Positions 27,773 through 35,215 of a stretch of DNA of 40,178 bases are shown piece after piece. Location of the stretch: positions 1 through 40,178 of IMG/VR virus record IMGVR_UViG_3300018481_000039; one strand, written 5' to 3'. A program made the position numbers and the translations under genes. The notes under the pieces are model-generated. The model ran no database searches and was not told the DNA's origin. It saw only the letters and a program-made list of their open reading frames with translations. Position 1 is the first letter of the stretch; the number at the start of each line of letters is the position of its first letter. Source of the stretch: a virus.

Positions 27773-28690
27773 TTAAGAACTCCTGTATTTGCGCATCGCA
27801 TAATCGTCGGGCTTGTTGACCCACCCTTCGATCTTGCGAACGTCGTTGACGAGGTCATCGAGTAGCAAGTTTGGCCGCCAAGTCGCATAGCGTCCTAGCG
27901 AATAGATATTGTATTTGTCGGTCGCCCAAGCAATGAAGCGTTTGCGCTGATCGTCATCGATTGGAATGATCTTCTCATAGGTCTGTTTGTGTGCGCTGAT
28001 GTCGCTGACTTTCTTGCTATCAATACCAAGTAGGATATCGACCGCGTATGAAGCCAGTACCTCAGGGATGATATCACCCGTGACCTTTGAGACTTCAATG
28101 ATGAGTTCATTACCTGTGATACTGACGCGCGATATCGGTACAATTGGATCTGGTATGAGAAGCGATACGAACGCATCGCAGTCCTCGATCTTGGCCTTGA
28201 TGTTAAGTCCCTCTGTGTAGGTGAACTTTGGAATGTCATCCGTGTAGCCAAGTATCTCCATGAGCTTCGGCATCGGCAACGTGCTAATAATCGGACCCTC
28301 TTTGCTCTTGACTGAGAGGCGATGAAACGTAACGCCATACTGAATGTTGAGACCATCAGCCATACGCTCGATAAGGTTGATTGGTGCTATGTAGCGCGTC
28401 TCGGTAACGAGGCCCATTGTGATTGATCGGTCACTGCGATATTGGCTTGAGCATTTGAAACTGTATGCGAGCGAATCAGAGACGGGATTGCGCCACGGCA
28501 CGGGGCACTTGATCATTTGGACTTTGCGAAATGGAATACCAAGCACATCACCGACAACACTTGACCGAAAGCGCAAAACTGCCGAGTGGTTATTCGGCAG
28601 TTCATTTTGCGCCTCGATGATAGTCGGCTTATGGCGCACCAACATGTTTGCCGCTAACAATCCGCTCATTCCTGCCCCAACGATCTTCAT
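27773..28690 (-). CDS. FAD/NAD(P)-binding oxidoreductase-like protein
   Basis: A 305-residue protein opening with a Rossmann GxGxxG, KIVGAGMSGLLAANMLV (about residues 2-18), and PTIIEAQNELPNN, a typical FAD-binding start. Later strands include ITMGLVTETRYIAPINLIER and TYTEGLNIKAK. The C-terminus has NIYSLGRYATWRPNLLLDD, similar to the flavoprotein motif near the FAD isoalloxazine. Relatives occur in phages next to nucleotide-metabolism genes. In some phages flavoproteins take part in thymidine hypermodification, but there is no direct evidence here. Length is on the short side for FAD oxidoreductases. Confidence 0.72.
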   Translation of the reverse strand: MKIVGAGMSGLLAANMLVRHKPTIIEAQNELPNNHSAVLRFRSSVVGDVLGIPFRKVQMIKCPVPWRNPVSDSLAYSFKCSSQYRSDRSITMGLVTETRYIAPINLIERMADGLNIQYGVTFHRLSVKSKEGPIISTLPMPKLMEILGYTDDIPKFTYTEGLNIKAKIEDCDAFVSLLIPDPIVPISRVSITGNELIIEVSKVTGDIIPEVLASYAVDILLGIDSKKVSDISAHKQTYEKIIPIDDDQRKRFIAWATDKYNIYSLGRYATWRPNLLLDDLVNDVRKIEGWVNKPDDYAMRKYRSS

Positions 28691-28925
28691 CAGAAGTTCT
28701 CCAAGTTGAGAAGTGATAGTGGCTCCACTCTTGAGTTACCCCAGACACAACCCTAACCGCGTGGTATGCTTCAGCAGCGGAAGAAGGCGAACGCTGCTTA
28801 TCGCCTAGGCAATCCACTTCAAAGTCAGCATCACTGCTGACCCCACACAGGAGGGAATTACCATCATAGGCGACAATGGAGATGAGTGACTCCATCGCAT
28901 AGCCGTGTCCAGACCACATACTCAC
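28629..28925 (-). CDS. hypothetical protein, start uncertain
   Basis: This frame of about 98 codons (GTG at 28925, or ATG at 28919) fills an otherwise gene-free 236-bp gap and runs 62 bp into the FAD gene. It is Trp-rich (MWSGHGYAME, VTQEWSHYHFSTWRTSDEDR) and has SISIVAYDGNSLLCGVSS-like strands. It directly follows the previous gene's stop (TAAGTGAGTATG). No family is recognised and the overlap is long, so it may be partly real only. Confidence 0.45.
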   Translation of the reverse strand: MSMWSGHGYAMESLISIVAYDGNSLLCGVSSDADFEVDCLGDKQRSPSSAAEAYHAVRVVSGVTQEWSHYHFSTWRTSDEDRWGRNERIVSGKHVGAP

Positions 28926-29777
28926 TTACATATCACCGTCGTCGTCGGCCGATTGGTCAACGTGGACTTCTGCCTCGCCGCGCTTCTCACCAGAGGCGAA
29001 CGCAGCCTCCAGTGCACGGCCCATCATATACAGCTCTTTGTCGGCTGCTGTGAGACGAGCTTCATCCGAAACGTCCAACACGAACCATTCACCCTCCTTG
29101 TTCTTGCGGTGCTTGGTTGTGAGACGGTATTTGTGAGAGTAAGACGCAAGCGGCTTGCCCTCAGCAGACAGTTTCTGGTTCATCATGAACATCCACGCAC
29201 GGCTCACAGTGAGTCCCGTTGACTTGAGTGGGATCATATAGGGCAATGCGCGTCCTTCATCGGTGATGACGAAGCCAGCGTGGTTGCACGTTAGAACGAG
29301 ATCGTTACCGTTCGCAGTCTTGTTGACGACGCGATTGGGACGCTTCTCATCATGCTCAACGATTGCGTCCTCTGGAAGCGTAGGATGGCGACCGACCATT
29401 CCCCCACCATCATCGCGCGGGATCCACTCCACATAGTCCTTGAAGAAGTAGCAAGGAAGGAAAACAATTCCCTCATCACCCTTGATGATCGGATCGGCAG
29501 CGTGACGAAGCCAGATATCGCCAGCCTCAGCACCCTCGATGTAAGCGTCACTGCGCTTATTGACTTGAGGCGAATTGGACTGGAGGATGTACACGAGAGG
29601 TACAAGGTTGTCCTCAGTCTTTGACGATGTGCCTTTGTTCTTGCCGGCGTCATCCGACAACAACTTCTCAAACTCTTCATCTGTAGCCGGAACCGCGACC
29701 GCAGACTGACGCTTCACGACATTGGTAGCCTTCGCTGGCGCTTGAGGTTGCGCCTTTGCCTTTGTTGCCTTAGCCAT
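28926..29777 (-). CDS. conserved phage protein, possible ssDNA-binding replication factor
   Basis: A 283-residue protein with a Lys/Ala/Pro-rich start (MAKATKAKAQPQAPAKATNV), a beta-rich core (LVPLVYILQSNSPQVN, GIVFLPCYFFKDYVEWIPRD, LPYMIPLKSTGLTVSRAWMF) and an acidic end (DQSADDDGDM). A basic start, beta core and acidic tail, together with a position in the replication block, would suit an ssDNA-binding or related protein. I recognise relatives as unnamed phage proteins. The ATG at 29777 has AGGAG upstream. Function is inferred only. Confidence 0.65.
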   Translation of the reverse strand: MAKATKAKAQPQAPAKATNVVKRQSAVAVPATDEEFEKLLSDDAGKNKGTSSKTEDNLVPLVYILQSNSPQVNKRSDAYIEGAEAGDIWLRHAADPIIKGDEGIVFLPCYFFKDYVEWIPRDDGGGMVGRHPTLPEDAIVEHDEKRPNRVVNKTANGNDLVLTCNHAGFVITDEGRALPYMIPLKSTGLTVSRAWMFMMNQKLSAEGKPLASYSHKYRLTTKHRKNKEGEWFVLDVSDEARLTAADKELYMMGRALEAAFASGEKRGEAEVHVDQSADDDGDM

Positions 29778-30225
29778 TGAATGTTCTCCTGTTTGAACGT
29801 GGATCTTTCCATATACGATGGTGACGCTTGATTGCCTTGATGAAGCGTTGTTGCCCATCACTCAGTTCTGAGAGACGGCGATCAAGGCAGTCGCCTTCCT
29901 CAGAGCACATTTCCCGCGCGCCTTCGGGATCGTATAGAGAACTGAAGTCCCATCCGCTGTTCAAGATCTCAGTGAGTGACTCGCGCAATGTTGGCTCGAC
30001 TTTGGCTTCAGTTTTAGCCTCTGCGATATTCGTAACACTCGCAGGCTTCTTTGGCGTATCGTCAAAGTCGCTTTCCATAACGACGCCCTCAATGTAGTTG
30101 AGCATATTAGTCTCGGGATCAAATCCCGCTTTGCGACACTCCATCGACAGTTCGTCGATGAACATTTGGCGCTTGGCACGATAAGTGATCGCACTGAGTA
30201 GAAAGTTCAAGCGGTCTTTGGTCAT
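29770..30225 (-). CDS. hypothetical protein
   Basis: A 151-residue protein with a helical start (MTKDRLNFLLSAITYRAKRQ), a variable Lys/Glu/Ala middle (SVTNIAEAKTEAKVEP) and a C-terminal CSEEGDCLDRRLSELSDGQQ, FIKAIKRHHRIWKDPRSNRR. The C-terminus is strongly basic. It overlaps its neighbour's start by 8 bp. No family recognised. Confidence 0.62.
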   Translation of the reverse strand: MTKDRLNFLLSAITYRAKRQMFIDELSMECRKAGFDPETNMLNYIEGVVMESDFDDTPKKPASVTNIAEAKTEAKVEPTLRESLTEILNSGWDFSSLYDPEGAREMCSEEGDCLDRRLSELSDGQQRFIKAIKRHHRIWKDPRSNRRTFNG

Positions 30226-30476
30226 TTTGTATCCTCCTTGTATGCGATGTCCATCATCGCAGCTATCACTGGAGCGAATGGCGCTAGTCTATTTCTATTT
30301 ATGTCTCTAGCATCCACACAGTCGCAGTTGTCCTCATCAGCATTCCGCAAGACTATTCCAAGAAGAGCACATAGATCACGGATTGCGTTATCAGCATACA
30401 TAAGAGATTTGCTTCCATCATACTCGGCATCTTTGGATTTGGTAACGGTCTTGTCTTTGGTAGTTTTGTCTTTCAT
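30222..30476 (-). CDS. hypothetical protein
   Basis: An 84-residue protein: Lys/Thr/Asp-rich start (MKDKTTKDKTVTKSKDAEYD), a helical MYADNAIRDLCALLGIVLRN and NCDCVDARDINRNRLAPFAP, ending DIAYKEDTK. A Cys-x-Cys pair is present. No family recognised. It overlaps the next gene by 4 bp. Confidence 0.6.
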   Translation of the reverse strand: MKDKTTKDKTVTKSKDAEYDGSKSLMYADNAIRDLCALLGIVLRNADEDNCDCVDARDINRNRLAPFAPVIAAMMDIAYKEDTK

Positions 30477-30739
30477 TTAGATGCTCCTGTCACTCCTGTG
30501 TGCTTCAAACCATTCTTCCCATCCGGCATTCTGTAGGCTCTTGGTACTACAACTCCATGTTCTCTTTCTAACAATTTGTAATATTCATGCTCGATGAGTT
30601 TTGTATCGTATTTACCTTTAATCATCGCAGCAAGAACTGGAGACGACAGAAACTTATCCACGTCCTCTTTTTTAACATGCTTCTTTATGATCTTCATCAG
30701 ATCGATAAGTGCCCACTCAGCGATTTCAAAGTGATCCAT
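30473..30739 (-). CDS. hypothetical protein
   Basis: An 88-residue mostly helical protein: MDHFEIAEWALIDLMKIIKK, VDKFLSSPVLAAMIKGKYDT and EREHGVVVPRAYRMPDGKNG. It has the CACACATGGAGG leader. Lys-rich and helical, possibly a small replication accessory protein; no family recognised. Confidence 0.6.
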   Translation of the reverse strand: MDHFEIAEWALIDLMKIIKKHVKKEDVDKFLSSPVLAAMIKGKYDTKLIEHEYYKLLEREHGVVVPRAYRMPDGKNGLKHTGVTGASK

Positions 30740-30760
30740 TTCATATCCTCCATGTGTGTT

Positions 30761-30964
30761 TCATTTCCGTCTCCGCATCCACTTCATTTTGTCTGAAGGG
30801 TCCTTTGGCTCCTTTCCGTTAAAGCGATCAACCGCCAAGCGATAGCGGCGAATTGTTACAGCTGAAAGTTTGTAGCGACGGGCGAGTGTGGTATCTGTTA
30901 GCGAAGTGTTACTGATGTCCCATATCAATTTGAGTAGTGGCGTCCGTGTGCTGGGCGCCTTCAC
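30761..30964 (-). CDS. helix-turn-helix protein
   Basis: A 67-residue protein: MKAPSTRTPLLKLIWDISNT, then SLTDTTLARRYKLSAVTIRR, a clear HTH ('t...LA..y.ls..TirRyr'), and a basic end (DPSDKMKWMRRRK). The start is a GTG at 30964 overlapping the upstream TGA (GTGA). A longer version to 31060 would lie inside the upstream gene. It is probably a DNA-binding regulator of the early region. Confidence 0.68.
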   Translation of the reverse strand: MKAPSTRTPLLKLIWDISNTSLTDTTLARRYKLSAVTIRRYRLAVDRFNGKEPKDPSDKMKWMRRRK

Positions 30965-31551
30965 CGTTTTGTCGTTAGCTTGACGATGGGACCGATGTAG
31001 CCACCAATGGTAGCGATACCCTTGGGGACCTTCTTGTTCATGAACCGTTCGCGCAGCCAAGATGATAGAACTTGATGATGGACCTTCATATCAAGTTCAA
31101 CCTCAAGGCCCTGCTCTTCAAGCTCATCACGGACTTCCTCGGCCTTCTTGATCTCATTGCGGGCGAATGTGATTGTGACAGTTGCCTTGATGAGATCCTC
31201 AGCGCCATTGGCCGCCAGCCAATCAAACGCTTTTTCTTTTTCGTCGGGCGACCATCCAGCAGCGATGTTGGCGGTGATCTCAGTCTCAAGCTTCACAACG
31301 TATGGTGGAACGTTGCCTGTGCCTTCTAGCGTGATGGATGTTAGCCCAGCGTCTTGAAAAAGGTCAGGGAGCGTTTCGCGAGTGTGCCTATTGATTGTGA
31401 TATTAGTCTGAGTGAGCTGGTCCTTGAGATCATTCTTGAGTAGCTCAAGGTCCCTGAGTTCAGAAACAGCTTGCCTTAGTGCCTTTAACTTATCAGGCGT
31501 GGCGGCACGCTCTTCAATGAACTCGGGAATTGAGTTTGTTTGCTTTGCCAT
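30961..31551 (-). CDS. conserved phage protein of unknown function, first gene of the leftward block
   Basis: A 196-residue protein: helical start (SIPEFIEERAATPDKLKALR), an N-terminal coiled coil (LRDLELLKNDLKDQLTQTN), then FQDAGLTSITLEGTGNVPPY, AFDWLAANGAEDLIKATVTI and a C-terminal SSWLRERFMNKKVPKGIATI. I know similar unnamed phage proteins ('lf.eaGi.si.l.g.gn.pp' ... 'aldWL...g..dLik') found near primase genes. It is the promoter-proximal gene of the long leftward transcript. Function unknown. Confidence 0.65.
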   Translation of the reverse strand: MAKQTNSIPEFIEERAATPDKLKALRQAVSELRDLELLKNDLKDQLTQTNITINRHTRETLPDLFQDAGLTSITLEGTGNVPPYVVKLETEITANIAAGWSPDEKEKAFDWLAANGAEDLIKATVTITFARNEIKKAEEVRDELEEQGLEVELDMKVHHQVLSSWLRERFMNKKVPKGIATIGGYIGPIVKLTTKR

Positions 31552-31604
31552 TTGTAAGCTCTCACGCGGTTAGAAGAAAAAGAAGGACCGCCGAGCTTCC
31601 GCCC

Positions 31605-31665
31605 GCGCAAAAATAAAGTAAAGAGGCGCGCAAAAAATATTTTCTCCTTATTAGTGCGCAAAAAT
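31605..31665. promoter_or_regulatory. GCGCAAAAA repeats in divergent control region
   Basis: GCGCAAAAAT (31605-31614), GCGCAAAAAAT (31628-31638) and GCGCAAAAAT (31656-31665) recur at 23- and 28-bp spacing between the leftward and rightward genes. They are AT-rich, resembling operators or origin iterons. A hairpin TAGCC...TCGC-GAAT-GCGA-GGCTA (31671-31694) lies beside them. On the minus strand the motif reads TTTTTGCGC. The 31552-31812 stretch otherwise holds no gene. Confidence 0.55.
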
Positions 31666-31812
31666 TTTCCTAGCCTTTCGCGAATGCGAGGCTAAGGTAC
31701 TAACCCCCGACCCACTTTGCGATTCGCGCGTCCAGTTCCAAAGTTTGAAATTAAAAATGGAGTGGAGCGACCAATCACGTTCGCGTCGATGAATGAAAAG
31801 GGACGCCAAGCC

Positions 31813-33813
31813 ATGAACAAACTTCTTGATGCTGCCTTGGCCTATGCTGCTGCTGAGTATCCAATATTCCCTTGCGCACCTGATAAGTCTCCATACACTA
31901 AGCACGGCTTCAAGGACGCCACGACTGATCCAGAGCAGATCAAGAAGTGGTGGACAGAATTTCCTCACGCAATGATCGGTATGCCGACTGGAGAAGAAAG
32001 CGGCGTTGCGGTTCTTGATCTTGACGTGAAGAAAGGCAAGGATGGCTTCAAGGCTGTGCCTGATTGGGAGACGCGCAGTCCTGTGATCGCCCGCACAATG
32101 TCTGGCGGTGCTCACTTGTACTTTAAGTATGACGAGCACATTGTTAGCAGCACAGATAGAATTGCCAAGGGCGTTGATACGCAAGGTAAAGGCAAATATG
32201 TTATCGTACCGCCAAGCGAGGGATATCGCTGGCATGGTAGCAATGACTTGAATCATCTTCCTAATTGGCCTGATGATATGCGGCTGCCTGAACGCAATCG
32301 TGATAATGGTATCGCAAATGAAGAAATTTTAGCCCGAAACCAAAATGAATGTTTTATGGCTTGTGCATTTGTTCCCAACGATGAACCTGGATGGATCGAA
32401 TGGACTAACAATATTGCTATTCCGATTTATGCCGCCTTCGATGGTAGCGATCAAGGTCTGGAGGCTTTTCATCACGTCTCAAAAAAATCTGAAAAATATA
32501 CTCAACATGGAACGAATAAGAAATGGAGAGAATTGAGTAACAGCAAGCCAGATAAAAAGGGCGCTGGTAGTCTCTATCATATGGCCAATGAAGCTTGCCC
32601 CAATTGGCGCGATATCGTTGATGAGTGGCTAGCCGAAAAAAGTGGTGAGAGTCTCTATGATTATTATGATAGGGTCCATGTTGATGAATCATATGAGAAG
32701 CAAAATGAAAAGCAAAACGGTAAAGATCACGCAGCACCACCGCCAAAGAGCGACGCGCCCCCGCCCAAGAAGAAAAGCGCGCTGCTTGTCAGCAGCGCGG
32801 ACTTTGTTGATAGCTTCGTGCCGCCTGACTATCTCATTGAGGGGCTCATCCAGCGTAGGTTTTTGTATTCGTTGACCGCACAGACCAACACCGGTAAGAC
32901 GACCGTGGCTTTGCTACTCGCTGCGTTGGTCGCAGAGGGCAAGCCGCTCGGCAAGCGTGAGATTGAAAGCGGCAAGGTATTATTCTTTGCTGGGGAAAAC
33001 CCGGACGATGTACGGATGCGTTGGATCAGGTTGTGTGAGGAACGTAACATTGATGCCCGTACTAAGAACATGGTATGGATACCGGGAAGCTTCAGTCTCA
33101 AGAAGCTGGCGAGTAAGTTGGCTACAGAGACCAAGGACCACGGTCCTTTTGCCTTGATTGTTATCGATACGAGCGCCGTGTACTTTGAAGGCGACGATGA
33201 GAATAGCAATACGCAGTTGGGCGACTATGCGCGCAAGACGTTGCGGCCTTTAGTGAACCTTCACGGCGGTCCTACGATCTTGGTGCTTTGTCATCCGATC
33301 AAGAACGCATCGAACGAATATCTAGTGCCGCGTGGCGGTGGCGCATTCGTGAATGAGGTTGACGGCAATCTAGTGCTTATGGTGAAGAGCGAAGCGCCAA
33401 AGGTCGTTGAGCTACATTGGCACGGCAAATTCCGCGGTGCTGACTTTGCGCCTATTCCCTTCAGGATTGTAGCCGGTGCGTGTAAGGATTTGCGTGATAG
33501 TAAGGGACGTGAGTTGTGGACCGTGACTGCTAGGACGATGACTGATAAGGAAAGTGAAGAGAGTGATGAGATTAGCATCAAGAATCAAGATGCGTTAATC
33601 GCGGCTATGAAGTCAGAAGATGGTCGGTCCTTTGCTGAACTGTGCAGGGCCCTTGGGTGGTATTATTCGAACGGCACTGATCCGAACAAGTCGCTCGTCA
33701 CCAAGACGATGCGTGATCTCGAATCACGGCGGCTCGTCAAGAAGGAAGGCAATCGGTGGTCGCTTACTCAAAAGGGCCGCCAGTACTCTCCCGGCCCAGA
33801 AGGTCAGTTCTAA
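31813..33813 (+). CDS. Prim-Pol primase fused to PriCT-2-like and RecA/AAA ATPase domains
   Basis: A 666-residue protein. Residues about 1-150 are a Prim-Pol domain with FPCAPDKSPYTKHGFKDATT, AVLDLDVKKGKDG (metal Asp pair) and SGGAHLYFKYD. Residues about 185-280 look like PriCT-2 (ECFMACAFVPNDEPGWIEWT ... DQGLEAFHHVSKK). The Walker A is LTAQTNTGKTTVALLL (about 354-369) with Walker B ALIVIDTSAVY (about 446-456) and LCHPIKNAS, a RepA/RecA-like ATPase. The C-terminal ~70 residues look like a winged helix. This makes and moves along primers, replacing separate primase and helicase. The start at 31813 has AAGGGA upstream; an earlier TTG at 31717 is unlikely. First gene of the rightward block. Confidence 0.88.
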   Translation: MNKLLDAALAYAAAEYPIFPCAPDKSPYTKHGFKDATTDPEQIKKWWTEFPHAMIGMPTGEESGVAVLDLDVKKGKDGFKAVPDWETRSPVIARTMSGGAHLYFKYDEHIVSSTDRIAKGVDTQGKGKYVIVPPSEGYRWHGSNDLNHLPNWPDDMRLPERNRDNGIANEEILARNQNECFMACAFVPNDEPGWIEWTNNIAIPIYAAFDGSDQGLEAFHHVSKKSEKYTQHGTNKKWRELSNSKPDKKGAGSLYHMANEACPNWRDIVDEWLAEKSGESLYDYYDRVHVDESYEKQNEKQNGKDHAAPPPKSDAPPPKKKSALLVSSADFVDSFVPPDYLIEGLIQRRFLYSLTAQTNTGKTTVALLLAALVAEGKPLGKREIESGKVLFFAGENPDDVRMRWIRLCEERNIDARTKNMVWIPGSFSLKKLASKLATETKDHGPFALIVIDTSAVYFEGDDENSNTQLGDYARKTLRPLVNLHGGPTILVLCHPIKNASNEYLVPRGGGAFVNEVDGNLVLMVKSEAPKVVELHWHGKFRGADFAPIPFRIVAGACKDLRDSKGRELWTVTARTMTDKESEESDEISIKNQDALIAAMKSEDGRSFAELCRALGWYYSNGTDPNKSLVTKTMRDLESRRLVKKEGNRWSLTQKGRQYSPGPEGQF

Positions 33814-33826
33814 AAACGGGGCCGGT

Positions 33827-34057
33827 CCGGAAATCGTTTTAGAAATCCCTTACTAAGGAAAGAGGCTAAAACGAAACGACCGGATAACGGAGGCTGACGC
33901 ACCTCCGTTTCCGGCGAACCGTTTTTAAGAAACGGCTTGGAAACCCCTGCAAATAAAGGATAAGTTGGAAATCGTTTTTGGAAATCGTTTTCGAAAACGA
34001 TTGGGCTTCCCATCACGAAAACACTGTAAAAACGACCCAATTCGTTTTAAAACGAAT
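33827..34057. promoter_or_regulatory. cluster of palindromes and GGAAATCGTTTT repeats upstream of NusG-like gene
   Basis: GGAAATCGTTTT occurs near 33829, 33968 and 33980. Bases 33983-34002 form a perfect 20-bp palindrome, AATCGTTTTCGAAAACGATT. Bases 34040-34057 form an 18-bp palindrome, ATTCGTTTTAAAACGAAT. CCGTTTttaagAAACGG lies near 33919-33935. Together they suggest operators or an antitermination/nut-like region. The 33814-34180 stretch has no convincing gene. Confidence 0.65.
33886..33910 (+). terminator. hairpin after the primase gene
   Basis: AACGGAGG (33886-33893) pairs with CCTCCGTT (33902-33909) around an 8-nt loop. Few T residues follow, so termination is probably weak or conditional, which fits the NusG-like factor encoded next. 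Confidence 0.55.
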
Positions 34058-34180
34058 ATGACCAGAAAACGCCCTAAAATGACCAAAGCCGGAAAATGCC
34101 AAAAGACCCTTTACGAGGCGGGCAAACTGAGAATAGGTTCGCTCCCCATCGGCCTATTCGGTCGCGAGGGAAGCGGACGG

Positions 34181-34666
34181 ATGTCGGGCTACTGGGCGCT
34201 TGCTACTACATTCTCCAATTGCGAGATCATCGCGGCGAGGAATCTTGAACGTCAGGGCATCGTCTCGTATGCCCCAAGGTATCGCAAGATACATTTCAGG
34301 AGAGGCAAACGCTTTGAACGTACATGCCAACTCTTCCCGGGTTATCTCTTCATTCGAGTCGCTGACGCGTGGCGTAGTGTATTGTTCACCCGTGGTATCT
34401 ATGGCGTGATTGGAGGCGACAATCCAAGTTGCGTCCCTGATGAAATTGTAGATGATCTTATGGCGAAAGAAAAAGAGAGCGAAGGCTTCATACCTCTACC
34501 ATGGGCGATTGGTCAGACACTACGCATAAAAGATGGTGCGTTGGCGGGGCAGCTGGTAATCTATGATGGAATGGGCAAGAATGCTCGTGAGAGGGTTTTG
34601 CTAAAAGCGATGGGTGGCTATCGTCCGATAAATGTATCGGGAAATAGTCTAGAGGCTGCGGCATAG
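34181..34666 (+). CDS. NusG/RfaH-like transcription elongation factor
   Basis: A 161-residue protein. NGN domain: YWALATTFSNCEIIAARNLE, then VSYAPRYRKIHFRRG, LFPGYLFIRVADAWRSVLFT and GVIGGDNPSCVPDEIVDDLM. The C-terminus, RIKDGALAGQLVIYDGMGKN followed by RVLLKAMGG, is the KOW/RfaH C-terminal type. RfaH/NusG-like factors bind RNA polymerase and allow read-through of terminators. Placed before the late genes, it likely enables late transcription. The start at 34181 (MSGYWAL, with GAGGGA upstream) is preferred over an in-frame start at 33965, which would cover the palindrome cluster. Confidence 0.82.
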   Translation: MSGYWALATTFSNCEIIAARNLERQGIVSYAPRYRKIHFRRGKRFERTCQLFPGYLFIRVADAWRSVLFTRGIYGVIGGDNPSCVPDEIVDDLMAKEKESEGFIPLPWAIGQTLRIKDGALAGQLVIYDGMGKNARERVLLKAMGGYRPINVSGNSLEAAA

Positions 34667-34689
34667 TCCCACGTCCTCTGTTTCATCGT

Positions 34690-34733
34690 TATTGTCCTAC
34701 GGCTGACACTTTAGCCTAGGCAATAGCGGTAGC
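34690..34733 (+). promoter_or_regulatory. long imperfect hairpin before terminase genes
   Basis: ATTGTCCTACGGCT pairs imperfectly with AGCCTAGGCAAT around a short loop, in the 84-bp gap between the NusG-like gene and the small terminase. It may be a terminator or leader. AT-rich sequence follows before the ATG. Confidence 0.45.
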
Positions 34734-34750
34734 TTGCCTTGTAATAAAAT

Positions 34751-35215
34751 ATGGTGAACATCGTGCCATCAAAGACCGAGAGGGTCATTAGAAGGCGTCT
34801 TGAGATGGACGAACGATATGCTGCCGCAAAACGGCGCACGCAAGAGATATTGCCTCCGCAGAATGATCAGCCATTTGTGTTTGGAGGTCGTCCGCCAGGA
34901 GTAGGGAACAAAATCCCACGCGTCCTAAAAGAACTCATTATGCTGGCTGCTGAGTTGGAAGGCAGCGATGGAGAAGGCAAAGACGGTGCGCTGGGATTGT
35001 TACGCAAGATCGCAAAAGAGGACCTCAAGACATTTGCTGGCCTGATGGCGCGTATCATTCCATTACAAGTCGAGCAGCGCGGTGATATGCATGCTGATGT
35101 TATATATCGCTCTGTTGATGAAGTACGCAAAGAGCTAGAGTCGCGCGGCATCTCTATGGAGGCGGTACAGATGGTGCTGCTTGGTAATGATGATGGCGAC
35201 GACGCTGAGTCTTGA
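34751..35215 (+). CDS. small terminase subunit-like protein
   Basis: A 154-residue protein: basic N-terminus (KTERVIRRRLEMDERYAAAK), FVFGGRPPGVGNKIPRVLKE, GALGLLRKIAKEDLKTFAGL and LMARIIPLQV, an arrangement I know from small terminase/DNA-binding packaging proteins of alphaproteobacterial phages ('GGRPpG..NKiPr.lKe.i..AAe..G'). It overlaps the large terminase gene by about 29 bp, the usual order. It recognises the packaging start on the genome. The acidic C-terminus (NDDGDDAES) is typical. Confidence 0.75.
   Translation: MVNIVPSKTERVIRRRLEMDERYAAAKRRTQEILPPQNDQPFVFGGRPPGVGNKIPRVLKELIMLAAELEGSDGEGKDGALGLLRKIAKEDLKTFAGLMARIIPLQVEQRGDMHADVIYRSVDEVRKELESRGISMEAVQMVLLGNDDGDDAES

Noticed and set aside
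31717-31812. Upstream TTG start for the Prim-Pol gene
   Set aside because: No ribosome site, and the peptide has no domain similarity; the ATG at 31813 has AAGGGA and begins the conserved domain.
33965-34180. Longer N-terminus of the NusG-like protein
   Set aside because: The extension covers perfect palindromes and repeats and is not part of the NGN domain.
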